From the NCBI RefSeq assembly GCF_025336545.1, contig NZ_JAODBU010000009.1, positions 56,500 to 120,499 on the forward strand: a DNA stretch of 64,000 bases, written 5' to 3'. Under the pieces are notes generated by a model that worked only from the letters and a program-made list of their open reading frames with translations, ran no database searches and was not told the DNA's origin. This DNA is from Eubacterium_U album (GTDB taxonomy: Bacteria > Bacillota > Clostridia > Lachnospirales > Lachnospiraceae). This document shows positions 36,130 through 44,121 of the stretch, one piece after another (the stretch's first letter is position 1; each line of letters starts with the position of its first letter). The translations under genes were made by a program, and so were the position numbers.

Positions 36130-36324
36130 TCAGCCTCCACCCATAAAAGTTAGGATTTCAAGGCAGTCTTCGTCTTTTAAATATGTTCTTTCATACATAT
36201 CTTTTGGCAAAATCTTTTCATTTAATTCAACAACTATATGTGCCTGAACATATCCGTTTTTTTCTAAATACTCGCTTACTGTAGTTGATTTATTCAAAAC
36301 AAAATCTTTTCCATTTATCTTCAT
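36130..36324 (-). CDS. thiS: sulfur carrier protein ThiS
   Basis: The 64-residue ubiquitin-like protein ends with FMGGG, the glycine tail that is adenylated and thiocarboxylated to deliver sulfur to ThiG. The core MKINGKDFVLNKSTTVSEYL and HIVVELNEKILPK fits the family. GAAGGAGG precedes the ATG. It is the first gene of the thiazole operon, following a structured leader. Confidence 0.95.
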   Translation of the reverse strand: MKINGKDFVLNKSTTVSEYLEKNGYVQAHIVVELNEKILPKDMYERTYLKDEDCLEILTFMGGG

Positions 36325-36360
36325 TATTTTCCTCCTTCCATATCACTAGCCAAATAAAAA

Positions 36361-36412
36361 AGGAGTCCACAAAGAAACTACACCCGTGGTGGTGTACCCC
36401 TTCATGAACTCC
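36361..36412 (-). terminator. leader terminator upstream of thiS
   Basis: On the minus strand the arms AGGAGTTCATGAAG and CTTTGTGGACTCCT enclose an inner TACACC/GGTGTA hairpin, and TTTTTTATTT follows. It lies inside the 5' leader, 37 bases before the thiS start, so it is an attenuator and not an end-of-operon terminator. Confidence 0.85.
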
Positions 36413-36573
36413 TGTTCAATCTCAACTGTACAATATTTAAATTTAAATTATTTTAATTTAATGATGTCAAAATTGTATGAATGCTTTGTATATTATCTCC
36501 TACAAGCCACACTTTTTTCTAACATCATTTACTGTTCTTAAGTCTTGACTTTATTTAATCTATTTTAGACTCG
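36361..36573 (-). promoter_or_regulatory. structured thiS leader, candidate HMP-PP (thiS-motif) riboswitch
   Basis: From the predicted start near 36573 the leader is about 250 bases. It contains an 8-bp pairing AATGATGT/ACATCATT (36460-36467 with 36522-36529) enclosing another stem (GCTTGTA/TACAAAGC), then the attenuator hairpin. A TPP aptamer (CUGAGA, ACCUGAUCUGG cores) is not seen. In Firmicutes, leaders of thiS can carry the small thiS-motif RNA that senses HMP-PP and overlaps a terminator. The position and attenuator fit, but I cannot confirm the consensus. Confidence 0.4.
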
Positions 36574-36579
36574 TCTTAA

Positions 36580-36608
36580 AGTATAAAATACATAAATTTA
36601 ATTGTCAA
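36580..36608 (-). promoter_or_regulatory. sigma-70-type promoter for the thi operon
   Basis: On the minus strand TTGACA (36603-36608) and TATACT (36580-36585) are separated by exactly 17 bases. A second TTGACA at about 36463-36468 lies within the leader and could be an internal promoter. Confidence 0.75.
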
Positions 36609-36766
36609 CATGCTTTATTGGCTTAAAATTGTTGCTTATACTAAATCTATTTTTTCAAAAGCAATTTTTTTGACAAATTACATAATTGATATAATTTTAA
36701 CTTTCTATTTTTGCTCAATAACAGGATTTTTATACAATTCTTTCTATATTTATGCAGTTTTTGGAA

Positions 36767-36795
36767 TTGCGTACTTTTTCCTACTATGGTATACT
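36767..36795 (+). promoter_or_regulatory. promoter for the nfnA-gltA pair
   Basis: TTGCGT (36767-36772), a 17-base spacer and TATACT (36790-36795) lie 52 bases before the coding start. Confidence 0.65.
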
Positions 36796-36846
36796 AGTGA
36801 AGATTTTAAGTAGAATATAAATATTTATTATGTTAAGGAGTTTACT

Positions 36847-37692
36847 ATGTACAAAATTTTAAGAAGAAAACAGCTTAACGATACAGTTGTACTTTTAGAA
36901 ATAGAAGCACCTTTTATCGCAAAAAAAGCAAAAGCTGGACAGTTTATTATTCTTCGTATTGATGAATATGGTGAAAGAATGCCTCTTACAATCGCAGATA
37001 CAGATCCCAAAAAGGGTTCTGTAACAATCATTTTCCAGATTGTAGGTCAGACAACAATGATTCTTTCTAAGTTAAATGAAGGAGACGCTTTATTAGATTT
37101 TGTTGGGCCATTAGGTGCAGCAACAGAATTAGACGGAGTAAAGAAAGCCTGCGTTATCGGTGGTGGTGTTGGATGTGCCATCGCTTACCCATCAGCTAAA
37201 GCTTTATTTAATAATGGTGCTAAGGTTGATGTTATCGCCGGATTTAGAAATAAAGATATCGTTATTCTTGAAGATGAATTCAAGGATGTTTGCGACAATT
37301 TATATATAACAACTGATGATGGTTCTTATGGCGAACAGGGATTTGTAACAAACAAATTACAAAGCCTTATCGATGCCGGAAATGACTATGATTTAGTTAT
37401 CGCCATCGGACCTGTTCCTATGATGAAATTCGTTGCAAAAGTAACAGAACCATACAATATTAAAACTTTAGTTTCATTAAACCCTATTATGATTGATGGA
37501 ACAGGTATGTGTGGTGGATGTCGTGTTACTGTAGATGGAAAAATTAAATTTGCATGTGTAGACGGTCCTGACTTTGACGGACATAAAGTTGATTTTGATG
37601 AATTAATGAAACGTAATTCTACATATAAAGAAAAAGAAGCTCACGACAAAGAACATTGTCGTATGTATAAAATGGCTGGAGGTGACAAATAA
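36847..37692 (+). CDS. ferredoxin-NADP+ reductase-type subunit (NfnA / PyrK-like FAD and 2Fe-2S protein)
   Basis: The 281-residue protein has an FAD domain (RMPLTIADTDPKKGSVTIIF), an NAD-binding segment (ACVIGGGVGCAIAYPSAKAL) and a C-terminal 2Fe-2S cluster (GTGMCGGCRVTVDGKIKFAC). This layout fits the small subunit of NADH-dependent ferredoxin:NADP+ oxidoreductase, which forms a complex with the GltA-like partner encoded next, overlapping as TAATG. AAGGAG precedes the ATG. The pair balances NADH, NADPH and ferredoxin in anaerobes by electron bifurcation. Confidence 0.88.
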   Translation: MYKILRRKQLNDTVVLLEIEAPFIAKKAKAGQFIILRIDEYGERMPLTIADTDPKKGSVTIIFQIVGQTTMILSKLNEGDALLDFVGPLGAATELDGVKKACVIGGGVGCAIAYPSAKALFNNGAKVDVIAGFRNKDIVILEDEFKDVCDNLYITTDDGSYGEQGFVTNKLQSLIDAGNDYDLVIAIGPVPMMKFVAKVTEPYNIKTLVSLNPIMIDGTGMCGGCRVTVDGKIKFACVDGPDFDGHKVDFDELMKRNSTYKEKEAHDKEHCRMYKMAGGDK

Positions 37693-39080
37693 TGGCAAAT
37701 ATGTCTTTAACAAAAGTTCCTATGCCTGAGCAGGAACCAAATGTAAGAAATAAGAATTTTGAAGAAGTTGCCATGGGATACACTCCTGAAATGGCTATTG
37801 AAGAAGCAACAAGATGTTTAAATTGTAAGCACAAACCATGTGTAAACGGTTGTCCTGTAAATGTTAGAATTCCTGAATTCGTTGAACAGGTAGCTGCCGG
37901 AGAATTTGAAAAAGCTTATGAAATCATTACAAGCACAAACGGGCTTCCTGCTGTATGTGGTCGTGTATGTCCACAGGAATCACAGTGCGAAGGAAATTGT
38001 GTTCGTGGTATAAAGGGTGAACCTGTAGCAATCGGACGTTTGGAAAGATTCTGTGCTGATTACCATATGGCAAACAGCCTTGCTGCACCGGAAAAACCTG
38101 TTAGCAACGGAAGAAAAGTTGCTGTTATCGGTGCCGGTCCTTCAGGACTTACATGTGCCGGAGATTTAGCTAAGAAAGGTTACCAGGTTACTATATTTGA
38201 AGCATTCCACAAAGCCGGTGGTGTTTTAGTTTACGGTATCCCTGAATTCAGACTTCCAAAGGCTATCGTTCAGAAGGAAGTTGATAACCTTGCTGCTCTT
38301 GGTGTTGACATTGAGACAAATATGGTTGTAGGTAAGGTTCTTTCAATCGATGAAATTTTTGATATGGGCTATGAAGCATGTTTCGTAGGTTCAGGTGCCG
38401 GACTTCCATCATTTATGGGAATCGAAGGCGAAGCTTTAATCGGTGTTTATTCAGCAAATGAATACTTAACACGTGCTAACCTTATGAAAGCTTACTTACC
38501 TGAATATGATACACCTATTATTAAGAGCAAAAATGTTGCTGTTGTAGGTGGTGGTAATGTTGCTATGGATGCTGCAAGAACTGCAAAGCGTCTTGGTGCT
38601 GAAAATGTATACGTAGTTTACCGTCGTGGTATGGAAGAAATGCCTGCACGTAAGGAAGAAGTTCATCATGCAATTGAAGAAGGAATCATCTTCAAGAACT
38701 TAAATAATCCTGTAAAACTTATCGGCGACGAAAATGGTCGTGTTTCTAAAATGGAATGCGTTAAAATGGAACTTGGTGAGCCTGATGCTTCAGGAAGAAG
38801 ACGTCCTATCGAAGTTGAAGGAAGTAATTTTGAACTTGATGTTGATACAGTTATCATGTCAATCGGTACTTCACCAAACCCATTAATCAGAACAACTACT
38901 GAAGGTTTGGAAGCAAATAAGCGTGGATGTTTAGTTGTAAACGAAGAAACTCTTCAGACAACACGTGAAGGAATCTACGCAGGTGGAGATGCTGTTACAG
39001 GTGCTGCTACTGTTATCCTTGCTATGGGTGCAGGAAAACAGGCTGCTGAAAGCATTGATGCTTACTTACAGAATAAATAA
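37692..39080 (+). CDS. gltA: NADPH-dependent glutamate synthase small-subunit-like oxidoreductase (NfnB type)
   Basis: The 462-residue flavoprotein has N-terminal 4Fe-4S ligands (CLNCKHKPCVNGCP and CGRVCPQESQCEGNC), an FAD site (VAVIGAGPSGLTCAGDLAKK) and an NADPH site (VAVVGGGNVAMDAARTAKRL). It ends with a second FAD-binding motif GIYAGGDAVTGAATVILAMG. With no large glutamate synthase subunit beside it and a NfnA-type partner directly upstream, the NfnAB role is more likely than glutamate synthesis. The start overlaps the upstream stop. Confidence 0.92.
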   Translation: MANMSLTKVPMPEQEPNVRNKNFEEVAMGYTPEMAIEEATRCLNCKHKPCVNGCPVNVRIPEFVEQVAAGEFEKAYEIITSTNGLPAVCGRVCPQESQCEGNCVRGIKGEPVAIGRLERFCADYHMANSLAAPEKPVSNGRKVAVIGAGPSGLTCAGDLAKKGYQVTIFEAFHKAGGVLVYGIPEFRLPKAIVQKEVDNLAALGVDIETNMVVGKVLSIDEIFDMGYEACFVGSGAGLPSFMGIEGEALIGVYSANEYLTRANLMKAYLPEYDTPIIKSKNVAVVGGGNVAMDAARTAKRLGAENVYVVYRRGMEEMPARKEEVHHAIEEGIIFKNLNNPVKLIGDENGRVSKMECVKMELGEPDASGRRRPIEVEGSNFELDVDTVIMSIGTSPNPLIRTTTEGLEANKRGCLVVNEETLQTTREGIYAGGDAVTGAATVILAMGAGKQAAESIDAYLQNK

Positions 39081-39100
39081 TTAATTAATATATAATAAAA

Positions 39101-39173
39101 TGCCAGGGTGTGTTTAAATGCGTAGCGTATGACAATCCGTAGGCATCAAAGTCAAGGATTTTTGACCCCGACT
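39101..39173. repeat. MITE-like interspersed repeat, copy 2 (short form)
   Basis: TGCCAGGG begins it and TTTGACCCCGACTA ends it, like the 173-bp copy at 20566. The 19-mer ACAATCCGTAGGCATCAAA is shared exactly (39132-39150), but the hairpin region in front is shortened. Confidence 0.65.
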
Positions 39174-39183
39174 ATATAAAAAA

Positions 39184-39241
39184 GACCTGCTCAATTTAAT
39201 ATACATTTATAATCTTAAATGTATATTAAATTGAACAGGTC
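39184..39241. terminator. strong bidirectional terminator between gltA-like and GT2 genes
   Basis: GACCTGCTCAATTTAATATA pairs almost fully with TATATTAAATTGAACAGGTC, flanked by A and T runs. It serves two convergent genes. Confidence 0.9.
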
Positions 39242-39263
39242 TTTTTATAACTTATGCCATCAG

Positions 39264-40196
39264 TTATTTTTCATTATTATCATCTGTTGTTTTTGCCACA
39301 ATGTATCGTGGTCTCATTTTTACTTCCTCATAAATCTTTGAAATATAGAAACCAATTACACCTAAACTCATCATCAAAATACTACCTATAATAAGTAAAA
39401 GTAAAATAACTGTTGTAAATCCTTCTAATGATTTTCCACTAAAATATTTCACTAATGAAAAAATTCCGAAAATAATAGAGAACACAAATAAAAACATCCC
39501 ACAACCGGTAACTATCTGCATAGGTGCAACTGTAAATGACGTAATATTGTTAATTGCATATTTAAAAAGAGATTTAAATGACCATTTTGATACTCCGGCT
39601 TCTCTTTCCTGGACATCGAATTCCACATATGTAGTTTTAAATCCAACCCATGATGACAATGCTCTGAAAAATACCTGTCTTTCAGGTAAAGCAATAAACG
39701 CATCTACAACCTGTCTATCTAACAGTTTAAAATCTGATGCCCTTGACATATCAATCTTTGTTGCATCACTTATAATTTTATAAAATGTCTTTGCAAATAA
39801 TTTATGAATTGCACTTTCTTTTCCTCTTGTCGCCTTTACTCCTTCAACAACCTGAAATCCCTGCTTCCAAAGTTTATACATTTCCACTAAAGTTTCAGGC
39901 GGATGCTGCAAATCGCAATCCATAACTGCGCAACAATCACCATGAGCGAATTCAAGCCCCGCAAATACTGCTCCTTCTTTTCCAAAATTTCTTGAGAAGC
40001 AAATTCCTTTAACTTTTGGATTAGCCTTACTTGCTATTTCAATTTCTTCCCATGTATTATCTTTTGAGCCATCATTTACAAATACTATTTCATAATCTAT
40101 ATTATTTTCCTCTAAAATAGTTGATACAACATTTGCTGTTTTATGAAGCATCGCTCCCTCATTGTATGCCGGAATTACCACCGATAAAATACTCAT
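39264..40196 (-). CDS. GT2 glycosyltransferase, polyprenyl-phosphate sugar transferase type
   Basis: The 310-residue protein has the GT2 start LSVVIPAYNEGAMLHKTANV, the metal-binding AVMDCDLQHPPETLVEMYKL and the family segment KLLDRQVVDAFIALPERQVF. Two transmembrane helices close the protein (about residues 230-255 and 265-290). Such GtrB/DPM1-like enzymes load sugars on undecaprenyl phosphate for transfer outside the cell. GGAGAAAC precedes the ATG. The sugar is unknown. Confidence 0.9.
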   Translation of the reverse strand: MSILSVVIPAYNEGAMLHKTANVVSTILEENNIDYEIVFVNDGSKDNTWEEIEIASKANPKVKGICFSRNFGKEGAVFAGLEFAHGDCCAVMDCDLQHPPETLVEMYKLWKQGFQVVEGVKATRGKESAIHKLFAKTFYKIISDATKIDMSRASDFKLLDRQVVDAFIALPERQVFFRALSSWVGFKTTYVEFDVQEREAGVSKWSFKSLFKYAINNITSFTVAPMQIVTGCGMFLFVFSIIFGIFSLVKYFSGKSLEGFTTVILLLLIIGSILMMSLGVIGFYISKIYEEVKMRPRYIVAKTTDDNNEK

Positions 40197-40317
40197 TTTT
40201 TTAGTTTCTCCTTGTAGTCCAATTATTTTTAATACTGCATTAGTAAATACTTATCATCTTAATTGCTTTATTATTTATTTTAAATCTTCATATAGTCAGA
40301 AAACTTTCGTTTTTAAC

Positions 40318-41811
40318 TTATTCTTCACTATAGAAAATGGCACATTTGACAGCTTTATGCCACCCTTTTACCATTCTTTCTACCTTTTTTTTATCCATAT
40401 CAGGCTCAAATGTTTTTTCAATTCCCATATTGGCTTTTATTTCTTCCTTGCTTGCCCAATACCCTGTTGCAAGTCCTGCAAGATATGCTGCACCTAAACC
40501 TGTAGTTTCAATTACATTTGGGCGTGCTACATTTGTCTGCAATATATTTGACTGGAATTGCATAAGAAGGTTATTTGCGCAAGCTCCTCCGTCTACTTTT
40601 AACGAATTAATTGAAGTATCTGAATCACTTTCCATTGCCTTTACCAAATCATATGTCTGATATGCCAATGACTCAAGTGTTGCCCTTACAAAATGTTCTC
40701 TGCTTGTTCCTCTTGTAAGTCCTACAACCATTCCACGGGCATTCTGCTTCCAATATGGAGCGCCCAAACCTGTAAAAGCAGGTACAACATAAACTCCATT
40801 TGTATCTTCAACTTTAGAAGCCATATCCTCACTCTCCGGTGCACTTTCCACAAGTTTCATTTCATCACGAAGCCACTGAATCGCTGCTCCCGCTACAAAA
40901 ACACTACCTTCAAGTGCATACTCAACTTTTGCATCGGTTGATGCTGCTATTGTTGTAATAAGCCCATTTTGCGATTCAACAGGTGTGTTTCCTGTATTCA
41001 TCAATAAAAAGCATCCTGTTCCATATGTATTTTTAACATCGCCTTTTTCAAAACATCCCTGTCCAAACAATGCTGCCTGCTGGTCTCCTGCCACTCCTGT
41101 AATCGGAATATTATTTCCCAATATATCTTTGCTTGCATAACCAAATATTCCACTTGAAGGTTTAACCTCAGGAAGCATTTGCTTTGGTATGTTTAACAAT
41201 TCAAGCAATTCATTATCCCATTTCAATTCCTTAATGTTAAATAACATTGTTCTTGAAGCATTTGTATAATCTGTTACATGAACACTTCCACCACTTAATT
41301 TCCATATAAGCCATGTATCAATAGTTCCAAATACAAGTTCTCCCGCTTCCGCTCTCTTTCTCACTCCGGAAACATTGTCTAAAATCCATTTAATCTTTGT
41401 CCCTGAGAAATAAGCATCGGGAATCAATCCTGTCTTTTTCTTTATCAAATCACTCTTTCCCTGTTTTTCCAAATCATCAATAATATCAGCAGTTCTTCTA
41501 CACTGCCATACAATCGCATTATACACCGGTTTTCCTGTATTCCTGTCCCACACAATTGTAGTTTCTCGCTGATTAGTGATTCCTATTGCTTCTATATTAT
41601 TGCCACTAACTCCAGCCATATTCATTACTTTTCTTATTGAAAGTAACTGTGTCAGCCAAATTTCTTCCGGATCATGTTCAACCCAGCCGGGTTTTGGGAA
41701 TATTTGTGTAAATTCCTGATTTGCCTGAGCTATTATTTCACCTTTTTTATTAAACAAAATGCATCTTGAACTTGTAGTTCCCTGATCAAGTGCCATAATG
41801 TATTTTTCCAT
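40318..41811 (-). CDS. glpK: glycerol kinase
   Basis: The 497-residue FGGY kinase has YIMALDQGTTSSRCILFNKK, IVWQCRRTADIID, GVAGDQQAALFGQGCFEKGD and YVVPAFTGLGAPYWKQNARG. It phosphorylates glycerol with ATP. The ATG at 41811 gives the standard N-terminus MEKYIMALDQ. An ATG at 41844 would add an unlikely 11-residue head. A strong Shine-Dalgarno lies far upstream at 41866-41873, and a hairpin may bring it close (see finding). Confidence 0.95.
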   Translation of the reverse strand: MEKYIMALDQGTTSSRCILFNKKGEIIAQANQEFTQIFPKPGWVEHDPEEIWLTQLLSIRKVMNMAGVSGNNIEAIGITNQRETTIVWDRNTGKPVYNAIVWQCRRTADIIDDLEKQGKSDLIKKKTGLIPDAYFSGTKIKWILDNVSGVRKRAEAGELVFGTIDTWLIWKLSGGSVHVTDYTNASRTMLFNIKELKWDNELLELLNIPKQMLPEVKPSSGIFGYASKDILGNNIPITGVAGDQQAALFGQGCFEKGDVKNTYGTGCFLLMNTGNTPVESQNGLITTIAASTDAKVEYALEGSVFVAGAAIQWLRDEMKLVESAPESEDMASKVEDTNGVYVVPAFTGLGAPYWKQNARGMVVGLTRGTSREHFVRATLESLAYQTYDLVKAMESDSDTSINSLKVDGGACANNLLMQFQSNILQTNVARPNVIETTGLGAAYLAGLATGYWASKEEIKANMGIEKTFEPDMDKKKVERMVKGWHKAVKCAIFYSEE

Positions 41812-41821
41812 ATGTAACTTC

Positions 41822-41873
41822 GCGTAATTCCAAATAATCATCACACAGAAATATTTAAATTACGCTCCTCCTT
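41822..41873 (-). promoter_or_regulatory. glpK ribosome binding site followed by an inserted hairpin
   Basis: On the minus strand AAGGAGGA (41866-41873) is followed by GCGTAATT and, 28 bases later, by its exact complement AATTACGC (41822-41829). Ten bases then lead to the ATG at 41811. If the 44-base hairpin folds, the effective spacing is about ten bases. Confidence 0.65.
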
Positions 41874-41879
41874 CATTAT

Positions 41880-42226
41880 TTTCACGTTCTAAAACTCATA
41901 TATAATTGTACCATATTTTATTAAGATGAAATATTAATATTTTCTTTTTATATTGTAAATTTATTCTTTATAAATGCAAGAATTCATGCTTGCATTGCAA
42001 ATGATTTTTCGTCTTTCATTTACTACGTTTCCTCCATTTTTCAATTCACAATTGTTAAATGTTTTATTATAACAGAGTCAAAATGTCTAAATCCACATGA
42101 ACATAAGCTGGCAAAAATTCTTAGGCACGTCCCGATACGCTCATTAAAGGCGATTGCTTTTTACCCCGATGTCATATTTCCCTAACATAATAGCTAAATA
42201 TTTTATCATATTTTTAAAAATAAGTG
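41880..42226. other. spacer between glpK and perR
   Basis: No gene is supported. At about 42119-42175 there are fragments resembling the MITE-like ends (CGTCCCGATACGCTC and TTTTTACCCCGATGTCAT), possibly a third, decayed copy. Confidence 0.4.
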
Positions 42227-42261
42227 TTGACAAATTAGGATTCATTAGATATTATAATATC
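42227..42261 (+). promoter_or_regulatory. perR promoter with PerR-type operator on the -10 box
   Basis: TTGACA (42227-42232) and TATTAT (42250-42255) are 17 bases apart. The 14-bp perfect palindrome GATATTATAATATC (42248-42261) overlaps the -10 and resembles a PerR/Fur box. This predicts autorepression of perR and the rubrerythrin gene. Confidence 0.75.
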
Positions 42262-42297
42262 AGTAATCGTTACTATTATTGTTATGGAGGAAAGCAA

Positions 42298-42678
42298 ATG
42301 GTCAAATACAGTAAGCAACGTGAGTTAATCAGAGAAAACTTATTAAGCCGATATGATCATCCTACAGCAGACGATGTTTATGCAAGTGTTAAGCTAATAC
42401 TTCCTAACATCAGTCTTGGAACTGTATATCGTAATCTTTCATTTCTGGTTGAACAAGGTGAAGTCCTTTCATTAAAATTAGGCGATGGTAAGGAACATTT
42501 TGATGGGCACACAGAACCCCACTACCACTTCATCTGCACAGAATGCGGTAAAGTTGAAGATATATTTATGAAAGAGTTACAGATTAACAAGATAGCTCAA
42601 GATCATTTTGACGGAATAATAAAAGGTCACCAAACTTACTACTACGGCATTTGTCCTAAGTGCAATAAGAAAGATTAG
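42298..42678 (+). CDS. perR: Fur-family peroxide regulator PerR
   Basis: The 126-residue protein is shorter than typical Fur proteins but complete: a winged helix (SKQRELIRENLLSRYDHPTA then ISLGTVYRNLSFLVEQGEV), the metal-sensing segment HTEPHYHFICTECGKVEDI and a closing CPKC zinc pair. The short form matches the PerR group. GGAGGAAAGCA precedes the ATG at 42298; a longer frame upstream is not credible. It is followed 42 bases later by a rubrerythrin gene, a typical PerR target. Confidence 0.88.
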   Translation: MVKYSKQRELIRENLLSRYDHPTADDVYASVKLILPNISLGTVYRNLSFLVEQGEVLSLKLGDGKEHFDGHTEPHYHFICTECGKVEDIFMKELQINKIAQDHFDGIIKGHQTYYYGICPKCNKKD

Positions 42679-42720
42679 TAAGTCACTAAAAAATAATTAT
42701 ATATAATGGAGGAATTAAAA

Positions 42721-43266
42721 ATGGCAAAATTTGTATGTTCAGTATGTGGTTATGTACATGAAGGAGATTCAGCACCTGAAAAGTGTCCAGTATGTGGTGT
42801 AGGTGCAGATAAGTTTAACAAAGTTGAAGAAGGCGAAAAAGAATGGGCTGCAGAACACGTTGTAGGTGTAGCTCAGGGAGTAAGCGAAGATATTCTTGCT
42901 GACTTAAGAGCAAACTTTGAAGGTGAATGCTCAGAAGTTGGAATGTACCTTGCAATGGCAAGAGTTGCTCATAGAGAAGGATATCCTGAAATCGGTTTAT
43001 ACTGGGAAAAAGCTGCTTATGAAGAAGCTGAACACGCTGCTAAATTTGCAGAATTACTCGGTGAAGTTGTAACAGACAGCACAAAGAAAAACCTTGAAAT
43101 GAGAGTTGAAGCTGAACACGGTGCAACAGCTGGAAAATTTGACCTCGCAAAGAGAGCAAAAGCTGCAAACCTCGATGCAATCCATGACACAGTACATGAA
43201 ATGGCAAGAGACGAAGCAAGACACGGCAAAGCATTCGAAGGCTTATTAAAGAGATACTTTGGCTAA
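42721..43266 (+). CDS. rubrerythrin (rubredoxin domain first, reverse type)
   Basis: The 181-residue protein starts with a rubredoxin-like Fe(Cys)4 site (CSVCGYVHEG and CPVCGVG), followed by the ferritin-like diiron domain (AYEEAEHAAKFAELLG and ARDEARHGKAFEGLLKRYF). This reversed order marks the NADH-linked peroxidases of Clostridia that reduce hydrogen peroxide. GGAGGAATTAAAA precedes the ATG at 42721. It is co-transcribed with perR. Confidence 0.92.
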   Translation: MAKFVCSVCGYVHEGDSAPEKCPVCGVGADKFNKVEEGEKEWAAEHVVGVAQGVSEDILADLRANFEGECSEVGMYLAMARVAHREGYPEIGLYWEKAAYEEAEHAAKFAELLGEVVTDSTKKNLEMRVEAEHGATAGKFDLAKRAKAANLDAIHDTVHEMARDEARHGKAFEGLLKRYFG

Positions 43267-43280
43267 TTACGAGCAACGTT

Positions 43281-43337
43281 AAAATAAATAGCTTACACCT
43301 GGGAGTTTACTCACAAAGGTGTAAGCTATTTTATTTT
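43281..43337 (+). terminator. terminator after rubrerythrin
   Basis: AAAATAAATAGCTTACACCT and AGGTGTAAGCTATTTTATTT form a near-perfect hairpin immediately after the rubrerythrin stop. Confidence 0.85.
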
Positions 43338-43612
43338 AATGTTGTGACAATCTCCAGCGAGAAGTAGTGAAGCGGATTCGAGCTGGAGGTTGCTCGTAAT
43401 TTATACGACAGCCGTCCATGAAATAGCCCGCAGGGCTATGAATGGTGCTCGGCTTTTTTAATGTTGTGACAATCTCCAGCGAGAAGTAGCGAAGCGGATT
43501 CGAGCTGGATGTTGCTCGTAATTTATACGACAGCCGTCCATGAAATAGCCCGCAGGGCTATGAATGGTGCTCGGCTTTTTTTAATATTGCGACATAAACT
43601 GCTCGTAATTTA
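43338..43612. repeat. 122-bp direct repeats each with two hairpins and a T run
   Basis: The unit starts AATGTTGTGACAATCTCCAG at 43338 and 43460 (122 bases apart), with a shortened third start at 43583 (AATATTGCGAC joined to CTGCTCGTAATTTA). Each full unit has a stem CTCCAGC/GCTGGAG and a terminator-like nested hairpin with ATAGCCC-GCA-GGGCTAT, closing CGGCTTTTTT. An inverted trace of the TTGCTCGTAATT end lies at 43265. Confidence 0.9.
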
Positions 43613-43615
43613 CCA

Positions 43616-43930
43616 TTGAATTATTTATATAAATTTGATACTATAGATATAGAAAAAGGTACTACCGATAGACGGTTAGTCACAAATATTTTAGTTAAAA
43701 AAGTAACCAAACCATTTGCAGACGGCGGTTACTTTTTTAAGTTATTTATATATTCTATAAGTATGGTAACTATAATCGAAATAATCATCAACACTATGTA
43801 TAAAATCTCAAAATCACTCATTAAGTAAATCCAGATTTCTTCCTATGAAGATTTCCATGTAATCAGAGGATTTAGTCCCTCTTCTGAAGGACTAACCGCC
43901 TACCGTTTCTAGGTAGTACCCAAAGATATC
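43616..43930 (+). other. hairpin-rich locus with a possible very short hydrophobic peptide
   Basis: AAAGTAACC/GGTTACTTTTTT (43700-43735) is terminator-like. An ATG at 43763 opens a 21-residue peptide (MVTIIEIIINTMYKISKSLI then K) without a clear ribosome binding site. The motif GGTACTACC...GGTTAGTC occurs in both orientations (about 43656-43680 plus, 43890-43925 minus). This is the type of layout seen at type I toxin-antitoxin loci, but I cannot identify a known family. Confidence 0.3.
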
Positions 43931-44121
43931 ATATCAAATCCGCTAAATTGTTGCAACAAATTGTTTGTGCATCAGCTTAATCTCATTATTTATTTACAAA
44001 ATTCACTAATATAAAAATATGAAAAATTACTACCGATAGATATTTCGCCCTCAATAATTTTATTTAGAATAAAATGTGCATAAATAATGATGTATCTATT
44101 ACTTCAACTTAATAAAAACTC
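43931..44121. other. intergenic spacer, nothing supported
   Basis: AT-rich DNA between the hairpin locus and the end of the leucine-rich-repeat gene. A second short copy of ACTACCGATAGA occurs at about 44029-44040. Confidence 0.4.

Noticed and set aside
36361..36573. TPP riboswitch before thiS
   Set aside because: The conserved CUGAGA and ACCUGAU-type segments are not present in order; only a loose GTTGAGATTGAAC similarity exists.
36610..36813. 67-residue hydrophobic ORF upstream of nfnA
   Set aside because: It overlaps a strong promoter on the other strand and the nfnA promoter, lacks a ribosome binding site, and its hydrophobic look follows from T-rich DNA.
37692..39080. glutamate synthase operon
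   Set aside because: No large subunit is present; the NfnA-type neighbour fits an NfnAB complex better.
42154..42297. 48-residue N-terminal extension of PerR
   Set aside because: It runs through the promoter and operator and lacks a ribosome binding site; the ATG at 42298 has one.
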